Below are positions 25,184-32,493 of a stretch of 50,460 nt of DNA, piece after piece. The notes beneath the pieces are model-generated. The model saw only the letters and a program-made list of their open reading frames with translations, had not been told where the DNA came from and made no database searches. A program made the translations under genes and the position numbers. Origin of the DNA: Pseudidiomarina aestuarii (lineage in GTDB: Bacteria > Pseudomonadota > Gammaproteobacteria > Enterobacterales > Alteromonadaceae); contig PYVG01000007.1 of the NCBI GenBank assembly GCA_003030745.1, forward strand, positions 1 through 50,460. The letters are read 5' to 3'. The stretch's first letter is position 1. Each line of letters opens with the position of its first letter.

Positions 25184-26260
25184 TTATCCTTGCTTGATGA
25201 GCTTGCGCGCTCGCCAATGTAAATAATTCACCAAAAACCAGAAATTCTTGAACGCGGGGTTACTGGTCTGCTTATGGTGATAACGATAATAAATTTGTTG
25301 TGCGATAACACTCAGTCGGAATAAACCGAAGACTTCATAAAAGGTGAAATCACGCACATCGACATTCATTTTTGAGCAGTAATAATCAATCACTTCCTGC
25401 CGTGTAAACATGCCCGGCAAATGGGTAGGCTGCCGGCGTGTCGATTGCGCAATCCGGTCGTCGTCTGCTTCAATCCAGTAAGCCAACATATTGCCGACGT
25501 CCATCAATGGATTTCCCAACGTCGCCAATTCCCAGTCTAGAACACCGATTATTTCGGTTGGGTCATTGCTATTGAGTACCAAATTGTCGAAGCGGAAGTC
25601 GTTGTGGGTCATACAAATGGTTTCGTGTTGCGGTTGATGCTCTGCTAACCACCGCATAATCCCTTTGCCACTCGGCACATTCCAAGTCTTGGCGCGGCGA
25701 TAACGCTCACTCCAACCACTCACTTGGCGTTCGGTATAGCCTGCGCCTTTCGCCAGATCATTGAGACCGGCTTGCTCAATATCCACTTGATGTAGCTCAA
25801 TCAAGCAATCCAATGCGCGTTGGCACAGGGTTCGCGTTTGCGCTTCACTTAAGGTTAGTTCGCGCGGCATATTCTTCCGCGGGATAATGCCAGCGATGCG
25901 CTCCATGACATAAAATTCAGCACCAATCACGGCTTCATCGCTGCAATGCAGGAGCATTTCGGGAACGTACGGGAATACTGCCTTCAGTGCTTTTTGAATG
26001 CGGTATTCGCGACCCATGTCATGCGCTGACTTGGCCTTGGTTCCGGCAGGCGGACGCCGCAAAATTAAATCGGCATTGTCGAACTGCAAGCGGTAAGTCC
26101 AATTGGACGCTCCACCAGCGTATTGGGTAATGCGTACATCACCCTCTAATTGCGGCAGCTTTTGCTTAAGATACGCCACTAATGGAGCTTCAGGTAGCGC
26201 TTCACCATCACGCACTCGGCCGGCTTTATCTTCCACCGTCGCGAGATTGTTTTGGCTCAT
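25184..26260 (-). CDS. APH-fold phosphotransferase, ACAD10/11-kinase/LvaA-like
   Basis: A 358-residue aminoglycoside-phosphotransferase-fold kinase. ITQYAGGASNWTYRLQFDNADLILRRPP is the nucleotide loop and lysine-equivalent strand, CMTHNDFRFDNLVLN carries the catalytic HxDxxxxN, and GVLDWELATLGNPLMDVGNM the metal-binding Asp. This GASNxTY/LDWELATLGxPLxDV pattern is that of the kinase domain of human ACAD10/ACAD11 and of bacterial partners such as LvaA, which phosphorylate 4-hydroxyacyl-CoAs, rather than of antibiotic kinases. The ATG overlaps the acyl-CoA dehydrogenase stop (ATGA). Substrate is inferred from family and neighbours. Confidence 0.82.
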   Translation of the reverse strand: MSQNNLATVEDKAGRVRDGEALPEAPLVAYLKQKLPQLEGDVRITQYAGGASNWTYRLQFDNADLILRRPPAGTKAKSAHDMGREYRIQKALKAVFPYVPEMLLHCSDEAVIGAEFYVMERIAGIIPRKNMPRELTLSEAQTRTLCQRALDCLIELHQVDIEQAGLNDLAKGAGYTERQVSGWSERYRRAKTWNVPSGKGIMRWLAEHQPQHETICMTHNDFRFDNLVLNSNDPTEIIGVLDWELATLGNPLMDVGNMLAYWIEADDDRIAQSTRRQPTHLPGMFTRQEVIDYYCSKMNVDVRDFTFYEVFGLFRLSVIAQQIYYRYHHKQTSNPAFKNFWFLVNYLHWRARKLIKQG

Positions 26261-27489
26261 GACTCACGCTCCCGATATTTGTTCAGTTCAACTTTCGCAA
26301 TAGTGGCGCGGTGCACAGCATCCGGACCGTCCGCAATGCGCAGTGCGCGAGCAACTGCAAACAAACTGGTGAGTGGCACATCATGGGACATACCTGCACC
26401 ACCATAAAGTTGAATGGCTTCATCAACCACTTGCTGCAACACACTGGGCGCTGCCAGTTTGATCGCTGAAATCTCAGCAAGCGCTTTCATCGCTCCAACT
26501 TGATCGATTTTCCACGCTGCGTAAAACGTCAACAGACGCGCTTGATCAATAGCAACACGCATGTCAGCAACCCGTTCCATATTGCCGCCGAGTTGCAATA
26601 GTGGTCGCCCGAATGCAATTCGTTCTTGCCCACGCTGCATGTACAGTTGCAATGCTTTTTCTGCAGCACCTAAAGCGCGCATGCAGTGATGAATACGTCC
26701 TGGCCCTAGACGCCCTTGTGCAATTCTAAAGCCATCACCTAAGCCACCAATCACGTTCTCCTTAGGCACTCGAACCTGATCAAACAACACTTCGCCGTGA
26801 CCGTATGGCGCGTCATATTCACCAAACGCCGGCAACATGCGTTCAATAGTCACCCCCGGCGTATCCAGCGGTACAATCACCATACTATGCCGTTGATGTT
26901 TCGCCGCATCAGGGTCGGTTAATCCCATCACAATCGCGAACTTCGCATCGGGATGACCTAACCCAGTTGACCACCATTTACGGCCAGAAATCACAACATC
27001 GTCGCCATCTGCAATAATGCGAGCCTGCATGTTCGTGGCATCTGAGGACGCTACGTCAGGCTCTGTCATACAAAACACAGACCGGATATCACCTGCTAGT
27101 AAAGGCTGTAACCATTGTTGCTGCTGTTGGTTGGTACCAAAGTGGTACAGCACTTCCATATTCCCGGTATCGGGAGCATTGCAGTTAAAAACCTCTGGCG
27201 CTAACAGGCTATGCCCCATTACTTCGGCTAAAGGCGCGTACTCCAAAGTGGTGAGTCCAGCGCCAAGGTCATCATCCGGTAAAAAGAGATTCCACAAACC
27301 TTGCGCTTTGGCTTTCGCTTTCAATTCATGCACCAGCGGTGGCACCTGCCAGGTGCGCCAATCGGCCGAGCCATTTAAGCGCCGACATTCCTTGTGATAA
27401 TTCGCTTCATTCGGCTCAATATGCTCGCGCATAAATTGAATGAGGCGCTGCCGGTACTCGGTCGTTTTCGCACTTGGAGTAAAATCCAT
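26257..27489 (-). CDS. Acyl-CoA dehydrogenase, ACAD10/11-LvaC type
   Basis: A cytosolic FAD enzyme of 410 residues. CMTEPDVASSDATNMQARI and GRKWWSTGLGHPDAKFAIVMG are the flavin and substrate segments. AIQLYGGAGMSHDVPLTSLFAVARALRIADGPDAVH is the C-terminal signature (cited in two parts: AIQLYGGAGMSHDVPLTS and ARALRIADGPDAVH). Ordinary dehydrogenases have YEGTxxI with the catalytic Glu where this has ADGPDAVH, a feature of the ACAD10/11 group. First gene of a three-gene operon with the kinase and SDR. A promoter and a PsrA-like box lie upstream. Expected role: removing phosphate from a 4-phosphoacyl-CoA to allow beta-oxidation. Confidence 0.85.
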   Translation of the reverse strand: MDFTPSAKTTEYRQRLIQFMREHIEPNEANYHKECRRLNGSADWRTWQVPPLVHELKAKAKAQGLWNLFLPDDDLGAGLTTLEYAPLAEVMGHSLLAPEVFNCNAPDTGNMEVLYHFGTNQQQQQWLQPLLAGDIRSVFCMTEPDVASSDATNMQARIIADGDDVVISGRKWWSTGLGHPDAKFAIVMGLTDPDAAKHQRHSMVIVPLDTPGVTIERMLPAFGEYDAPYGHGEVLFDQVRVPKENVIGGLGDGFRIAQGRLGPGRIHHCMRALGAAEKALQLYMQRGQERIAFGRPLLQLGGNMERVADMRVAIDQARLLTFYAAWKIDQVGAMKALAEISAIKLAAPSVLQQVVDEAIQLYGGAGMSHDVPLTSLFAVARALRIADGPDAVHRATIAKVELNKYRERES

Positions 27490-27513
27490 GAGAATCCTGC
27501 CTTGCTACTAATG

Positions 27514-27530
27514 TTAAACGCTTGTTTGAA
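27514..27530 (-). promoter_or_regulatory. PsrA-like inverted repeat over the ACAD operon start
   Basis: AAAC-GCTT-GTTT inside TTAAACGCTTGTTTGAA matches the known PsrA pattern (G/C)AAAC-N2-4-GTTT(G/C) except for one outer base. It begins directly downstream of the inferred -10 and covers the probable transcription start, a repressor position. Confidence 0.55.
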
Positions 27531-27532
27531 TG

Positions 27533-27561
27533 ATTGTAGAGAGCCTACTCGCAACATTCAA
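27533..27561 (-). promoter_or_regulatory. Putative promoter of the ACAD-kinase-SDR operon
   Basis: TTGAAT (27561-27556) and TACAAT (27538-27533), 17 bases apart on the minus strand. The -35 overlaps the last codons of lysR. The start point would be near 27526. Confidence 0.55.
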
Positions 27562-28484
27562 TACGAATGCTCATTGTAATACAGCTGCTGAGCGTAACTG
27601 GGTAGGCGTTCAACGAGAAAATCGACAAACACCCGTACTGCAGGTAACAAACCTCGCCGATAAGGATACACCAGATGCATAATTCCTAACGGTAAACTCC
27701 ATTCCGGCAACACTCGTTGTAGTTGCTGCTGTTGCACCGCATCCGAACAGATGTAGTTGGGCAAAGCGACCATCCCTTGGCCAGCAATTGCTGCTTCGCG
27801 GAGAACGAACATATCATCGGTAATGAGTCGTGGTTGATAGCTGATACTCAGTTTATCGCCGCTGGTGTGCGTCAACTCATAGCGGTAACGACCACTGCTA
27901 TAATGCATCGATAACAACGGCATCTGCAGAATATCTAAGGGGTGCTCGATAGCATGCTGTTTGAGCAGAGTTGGTGAGGCATACAAGGTTGTCGGCGCTC
28001 GACTCAAGGTCCGCGCAATCAGCGAGGAATCTTCAATGGTCGGCCGCACTCGCAATGCAACATCGATGCCCTCCTCAATGAGATTGACCGGTTGATCGGT
28101 TACCCGCCAGTGAATCCGAACTTCAGGATAGAGCGCCATAAACTCTGGTAGCAAATGCACCAATAAGCTCTGGCTAATCGCATATGGACACGACACATGA
28201 ATATCGCCTCGCGGCGTTTCCTGCACCATTTGCGTGACTTGCTGAGCAGCCTCTGCCGCAGCCACTAAGCTCTCACAATGCACCAAAAAGGCCTGTCCAA
28301 TATCGGTCACCTTCAAGCCCCGCGTACTGCGATGTAACAGCCGTACACCTTGCTCATTCTCGAGTTCGGTCAAGCGTCGACTTAATGTGGACTTGGGCAT
28401 GCCAAGCTCGCGCGCTGCTTCGCTAATACTGCCGGCGGCAACAGTTTTGGCAAACAACATATAGTTGGTCAAATCAGGCAGCAC
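27558..28484 (-). CDS. LysR-type transcriptional regulator, divergent from azoR
   Basis: A LysR-family activator/repressor of 308 residues in the CrgA/AaeR-like group. The N-terminal winged helix reads DLTNYMLFAKTVAAGSISEAA, with KSTLSRRLTELENEQGVRLLHRSTR, then an effector domain beginning near GDIHVSCPYAISQSLLVHLL. The start is taken as the GTG at 28484 because GGGAGGGG lies just before it; a longer frame to 28508 has no ribosome site. It is transcribed away from azoR, the usual layout for a LysR gene and its target, and a T-N11-A palindrome lies between them. Inducer unknown; quinones or azo compounds are plausible from the target. Confidence 0.86.
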   Translation of the reverse strand: MLPDLTNYMLFAKTVAAGSISEAARELGMPKSTLSRRLTELENEQGVRLLHRSTRGLKVTDIGQAFLVHCESLVAAAEAAQQVTQMVQETPRGDIHVSCPYAISQSLLVHLLPEFMALYPEVRIHWRVTDQPVNLIEEGIDVALRVRPTIEDSSLIARTLSRAPTTLYASPTLLKQHAIEHPLDILQMPLLSMHYSSGRYRYELTHTSGDKLSISYQPRLITDDMFVLREAAIAGQGMVALPNYICSDAVQQQQLQRVLPEWSLPLGIMHLVYPYRRGLLPAVRVFVDFLVERLPSYAQQLYYNEHSY

Positions 28485-28522
28485 AATCCCCTCCCATAAA
28501 TAAATCACAGTTTGTGTGTTTT

Positions 28523-28543
28523 ATTCACTGTTCACTATTCACT
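28523..28543. repeat. Second heptamer array (RTTCACT, three copies)
   Basis: ATTCACT, GTTCACT and ATTCACT follow one another, the reverse complement of the AGTGAAC/T heptamer at 706-732. It lies in the lysR-azoR intergenic region. Confidence 0.7.
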
Positions 28544-28550
28544 TTCTGTT

Positions 28551-28566
28551 GTTCCATATATGGAAC
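28551..28566. promoter_or_regulatory. Perfect 16-base palindrome, likely LysR operator
   Basis: GTTCCATATATGGAAC is a perfect palindrome containing T-N11-A (T at 28552, A at 28564), the LysR-type core. A further half-site TGGAAC is at 28601-28606, nearer azoR. Confidence 0.6.
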
Positions 28567-28673
28567 GATTGGTTCTAATTTAGCCTACTACCGTTATGAA
28601 TGGAACAGTTTAGTATGGTCATCAGATTACACAGCGCACCTTTGGCTTCGGCCATTCTTTGTTTGGAGGTTGT

Positions 28674-29237
28674 ATGAACATATTACATTTAGATTCTGGA
28701 TTATTTATTGGCCAATCGGTCAGCCGCAAGTTAAGCGCCGGTATTGTTGAGCGTTTGCAGAAGACGGGCAGCTATGATGTGACCTATCGTGATTTAGTCA
28801 CTCAACCTGTACCGCATTTAGATGCTGAGACCTTGATGGATGGCGACAATGCTCTCAGTCAGGAGTTGATTGCTGAGTTACAGGCTGCTGATATTATTGT
28901 CATTGGCGCGCCAATGTATAACTTCACCATTCCAACCCAGCTCAAAGCTTGGCTAGACCGTGTGTTGAAGGCTGGTGTTACCTTTCAATATACCGAGCAA
29001 GGCCCACAAGGGTTGTTGACCGATAAAACGGTGTACATTGCGTCAGGTCGTGGTGGTATCTACAGCAAGGGCGAAGCCGCAGCAATGGATCATCAGGAAA
29101 GCTACTTGCGTCAAGCGCTAGGCTTTATCGGGATTACCAATGTTCAAGTGGTTCGCGCAGAAGGCGTAAACTTAGGTGAAGAACCGCGTGAGCAAGCTCT
29201 GCAAGCAGCACAAGCGGAAATTGAGGCGCTCGCATAG
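28674..29237 (+). CDS. azoR: FMN-dependent NADH-azoreductase
   Basis: A cytosolic flavodoxin-like quinone/azo reductase (AzoR/AcpD) of 187 residues, protective against thiol-specific stress from quinones. The N-terminal MNILHLDSGLFIGQSVSRKL is the FMN phosphate region, GAPMYNFTIPTQLKAWLDRV is the family signature, and the flavin-contact segment YIASGRGGIY follows. The ATG at 28674 has GGAGGT upstream, whereas the longer frame (28659) does not. It is divergent from the lysR gene with a palindrome between them. Its end forms a ten-pair hairpin with the start of the convergent region. Confidence 0.92.
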   Translation: MNILHLDSGLFIGQSVSRKLSAGIVERLQKTGSYDVTYRDLVTQPVPHLDAETLMDGDNALSQELIAELQAADIIVIGAPMYNFTIPTQLKAWLDRVLKAGVTFQYTEQGPQGLLTDKTVYIASGRGGIYSKGEAAAMDHQESYLRQALGFIGITNVQVVRAEGVNLGEEPREQALQAAQAEIEALA

Positions 29238-29245
29238 CGCCTCAA
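29221..29245. terminator. Hairpin overlapping the azoR stop codon, no strong U-tract
   Basis: TTGAGGCGCT (29221-29230) pairs with AGCGCCTCAA (29236-29245), ten pairs with a five-base loop. The azoR stop codon (29235-29237) spans loop and stem. It lies 10 bases before the end of the convergent metallo-hydrolase gene. Confidence 0.5.
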
Positions 29246-29255
29246 CCAAACCACG

Positions 29256-30206
29256 TTAAAGCTGGGTGCTGTAATTAATCGGTACCCAGCGATAGCCCTG
29301 CTCTTCCTCACGTAAATGACCAATACCGGGGAAAGCCACATGAGCTCCAGCTGCCCAGTAGCCTTGCTCAGCCACTTCCTCAAAAATCCGTTGCCGCTGA
29401 GTGAAAGCTTGCTCACTGTTGGTATCAAAGGCGATGGTGACGGTTGGATCTTCAAACTGAACACTGGCTACGTGCATAATGTCACCCCACACCACTAATG
29501 TCTCACCTTGACTCTCAACGTGATAAACGCTGTGACCGGGCGTATGTCCGGGAGTTGGATTCACCGTGATACCTGATACCAGCTCATCGCCATCGGCAAA
29601 GGTAACGAGTTGATTGCTGTCACGATAAGGTAACAAGGATGCCTGAGCGCCTTGAAAGAAGCCTTTATCGCTCTCGGCAGCGGCATTCAAATTGGCTTCA
29701 CTCAGCCAAAAATCAGCATCATCTGCGTCCACATAGACCGTCGCTTGACTGAACACCTTTTCACCTTCATGCATCAAGCCGCCGACATGGTCGGGATGCA
29801 TGTGCGTAATCAAGATCATATCTATGTCTTCCGGCTTGTAGCCAGCCATCCACAAATTATCGCGGAAGAAACCTAACGTCGGACCAAATAATGCACCTGC
29901 TCCAGTATCAATCAGAATTTGTTGTTCACCCGTATCCACTAAATAACCATTGACGGACGTCTCTAACGGACTTGCTAGAAAGTCTTCGGCGAGACGCTGT
30001 TGCACTGCGTCTGCGTCCATATGAAGTAGATCGTGAACTGGCAAGGTTACGGTGCCGTCGCTAATGGCGGTTACTTTAAAATCGCCTAGCGTCATACGAT
30101 AGAAACCAGGCGCTTGTTTATCGCCCTCTGATTCATCCATCGCTGCGACCGTTGAAGATAGAGTTAATGAGACAATAACGCCTGCTGTGGTCAACACTTG
30201 CTTCAT
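29256..30206 (-). CDS. Exported MBL-fold hydrolase, methyl parathion hydrolase-like
   Basis: A 316-residue secreted zinc hydrolase. A signal peptide of about 22 residues ends near SSTVAAMDE. The mature sequence recalls Pseudomonas/Stenotrophomonas methyl parathion hydrolase closely: GFYRMTLGDFKVTAISDGTV, SPLETSVNGYLVDTG, ITHMHPDHVGGLMHEG (HxHxDH), TPGHTPGHSVYHVESQG, WGDIMHVASVQFEDPTV and FPGIGHLREEEQGYRWVPIN all have counterparts. Ancestral members act on lactones, so natural activity may be lactonase or arylesterase rather than on organophosphates. The start at 30206 lies nine bases after AGGAG; the ATG three codons earlier directly abuts AGGAG, too close to use. Confidence 0.85.
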   Translation of the reverse strand: MKQVLTTAGVIVSLTLSSTVAAMDESEGDKQAPGFYRMTLGDFKVTAISDGTVTLPVHDLLHMDADAVQQRLAEDFLASPLETSVNGYLVDTGEQQILIDTGAGALFGPTLGFFRDNLWMAGYKPEDIDMILITHMHPDHVGGLMHEGEKVFSQATVYVDADDADFWLSEANLNAAAESDKGFFQGAQASLLPYRDSNQLVTFADGDELVSGITVNPTPGHTPGHSVYHVESQGETLVVWGDIMHVASVQFEDPTVTIAFDTNSEQAFTQRQRIFEEVAEQGYWAAGAHVAFPGIGHLREEEQGYRWVPINYSTQL

Positions 30207-30322
30207 TGCTTTCATCTCCTGTCGTTAAACATGTTAATCAACAACTTAGTTTAGACAATGTACCGTCCGCCTGAGTATTTAGATCGCGCATAGTCACTAT
30301 TCTTCAGATCAACGTAACAAGT

Positions 30323-31582
30323 TTATGGTGCACTTCGCAGCAACGCACTCGCAAATTGATGGTGGGTCAATTCCTCAAGCGTTTCTTGAAACACCGTATA
30401 TTGTTCCGAATGTTCATTCGAGCGTGCTAAGAATTCCTGCCAAAAGTAATAGATCCCGAATGGATACTCGCGCAATAGAGCCTCATCAATTCGCTTAGCT
30501 AACAACATGCCGCATGCATAGTCTTGCCGAATCCTGTCATCCGGATTCGCTTCAGCGCATAACCGCTCTGCACGCGCTAACCGCGATTCTAAATAGCTGG
30601 CGGACACACCGATACTCTCCAAATAGCGATAGGCCATCCACTCCGCGCTGCCTTCATGGATCCAAGCATGATCATTATCGAATAGATTGCGCTGATAGAG
30701 ATGAGCAACTTCGTGAGCAAAAAACCACAAGGTGTCATTGACGAAGGTAGGCTCAATCATTCTGTCTTCCAGAGCCATACCATACCAATGCACGAACAGT
30801 TGACTGCCAATCACGCCCCCTTGGTTACCGTAACGCCCATTCGAGGTGCTGCTGTATGAGGCGAACACCATCGGCGCGGTTTCTAGGGCGCCTAAGCGCG
30901 CCGCGAAGTAATTCAACATTGGCTCCAGACTGTTTCGCAGCTCACTTTGTAACGATGCGGGAATACCTTGATCAATCAACAACGGCATTCCGCTTTGACT
31001 CGGCCGTTGTTCACCAACATAAACCATCAAACCGTCATCAGCACTTTCATACCAACTGAGTGCTTCAGTGGCAGATTCGGTGGGAATCACAATGGAATCA
31101 GTGGGTGCGCTTTGCATCGTGAAATAGAAGCGAAATTGGCCGGCAAATTCACAGGATTCAGGGCAAACTTTGAAACGACCGCTAAACCAAGCCATGCCAC
31201 CATCCGAATAAGGCGAGAATGGCGCATAATCCTGCTCGAGATAGGTATAGGTTGGGGTCAATTCGAAACTAACAAACTGGAATGGCTGTTGATCGACGCG
31301 TTGAATATATTCATTACCATTTGCGGCAACAGCAATCATAAACTCGCCCGACTCAGGAGACCAACGAGCAACTCTGCTTTGATCTGGGGTACGAATAAAT
31401 TCGAGTCGTGTAACTGGCTCTGCTAACTGGTATTGAACCCACCACCGATCGGTCAGATCCGTTTGTTCGCGGTACACATTCACATTGATTTGTTCGCGCG
31501 GCTGCTGTGCGTATAGGTATAGCGCAAGCACGCCTACTGCGCAGAAGAGCAACACTAACAACCGAATGGAACGATTCTGCAT
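30323..31582 (-). CDS. Putative membrane-anchored gluzincin metalloprotease
   Basis: A 419-residue protein I cannot assign to a named family. An N-terminal helix (RLLVLLFCAVGVLALYLYA, no lipobox) anchors an exported domain. Residues about 35-190 are beta-rich and resemble the N-terminal part of M1-like proteins. The catalytic region reads FFAHEVAHLYQRN, an HExxH zinc motif, then WIHEGSAEWMAYRYLE, where HEG supplies a third ligand 16 residues after the second His, and continues into a helical C-terminus. This is the gluzincin arrangement of M1/M61 enzymes. GAGG precedes the ATG. It is the third gene of a run with an M14 peptidase and an EamA carrier. Confidence 0.68.
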   Translation of the reverse strand: MQNRSIRLLVLLFCAVGVLALYLYAQQPREQINVNVYREQTDLTDRWWVQYQLAEPVTRLEFIRTPDQSRVARWSPESGEFMIAVAANGNEYIQRVDQQPFQFVSFELTPTYTYLEQDYAPFSPYSDGGMAWFSGRFKVCPESCEFAGQFRFYFTMQSAPTDSIVIPTESATEALSWYESADDGLMVYVGEQRPSQSGMPLLIDQGIPASLQSELRNSLEPMLNYFAARLGALETAPMVFASYSSTSNGRYGNQGGVIGSQLFVHWYGMALEDRMIEPTFVNDTLWFFAHEVAHLYQRNLFDNDHAWIHEGSAEWMAYRYLESIGVSASYLESRLARAERLCAEANPDDRIRQDYACGMLLAKRIDEALLREYPFGIYYFWQEFLARSNEHSEQYTVFQETLEELTHHQFASALLRSAP

Positions 31583-31614
31583 AGGTCCTCACCACGAACT
31601 GGTCGGTACGTCAT

Positions 31615-32493
31615 TCACCTCGACTGTTGTCGGCGACTCATGACCACCCAAGCGATACCGCTGACAATTAAGACAGTGGCAATAAATAAACGCATAGTCA
31701 GTGCTTCGCTGGCAAACAACACACCACCCAACGTCGCCACTACCGGCACCGTCAATTGACAAACAGCGGCAATAGTCACCGTCAAATGAGGCAGCGCTAA
31801 ATACCAAATGGCATACCCTACACCTGAGGTGAGACTGCCCGATAAGATCGCCAGCCAAATACCCTGAGCACTCCAGACAGAGTGCTCGATTGTCACTAGC
31901 AAAAGCAAGCCCAACAGGGGTAAGGTTCGCGTAAAGTTACTGACTGTATCGAGCAAAGGCTGCTTCGAGCCGCGTCCAACCAATGAGTAGATGCCCCAAC
32001 AACAGCCTGCTGTGATCATCAAAACAACCCCAAGTGACGAATCCGGCACACTTAACTGCGGCTGAATCAAATAAACAAATCCTATGAACGCCAATCCGAC
32101 GCCAAGCCATTCACGCAACGTGACCCGATTACCCTGCCACCAGCCATTCAGCAGCATGGAGAGTTGTACCGAAGTAAACAGAATAAGCGCGCCAATGCCG
32201 GTTTCTAACGTGACATAAGCATAGGAAAAAGCGATGGCATAGCCGAACAATGCAAAAGCGCCACGCCAACTTCCACCGCGCGTAAACTGCCGTGGCCGGT
32301 GCCCACGGAGCGCTAGGATAAAACACAATGTCACAATCCCAGCGAATAGTCGCAACCACGTGAACGTCCCTGCATCAATCGCATCATCCTTGAGTGCCAG
32401 CCGCGCCAAAATGGAATTACCCGCGAACGCCACAATGGCGAGCACAGTCATCAGCACGAGGATGAGCGGACTCAACGGTCGTGTTTTAGTCAC
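31615..32493 (-). CDS. EamA/DMT-family transporter
   Basis: A ten-helix drug/metabolite transporter of 292 residues made of two EamA repeats; the first contains AGNSILARLALKDDAIDAGTFTWLRL and the second GCCWGIYSLVGRGSKQPLLD. Family members export amino acids, peptides or nucleosides; no substrate can be read from the sequence. It begins with a GTG at 32493, inside the last eight bases of the M14 gene, so it is translationally coupled. The HExxH protease gene follows 32 bases later. A peptide-processing context suggests export of an amino acid or dipeptide product (inference). Confidence 0.85.
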   Translation of the reverse strand: MTKTRPLSPLILVLMTVLAIVAFAGNSILARLALKDDAIDAGTFTWLRLFAGIVTLCFILALRGHRPRQFTRGGSWRGAFALFGYAIAFSYAYVTLETGIGALILFTSVQLSMLLNGWWQGNRVTLREWLGVGLAFIGFVYLIQPQLSVPDSSLGVVLMITAGCCWGIYSLVGRGSKQPLLDTVSNFTRTLPLLGLLLLVTIEHSVWSAQGIWLAILSGSLTSGVGYAIWYLALPHLTVTIAAVCQLTVPVVATLGGVLFASEALTMRLFIATVLIVSGIAWVVMSRRQQSR

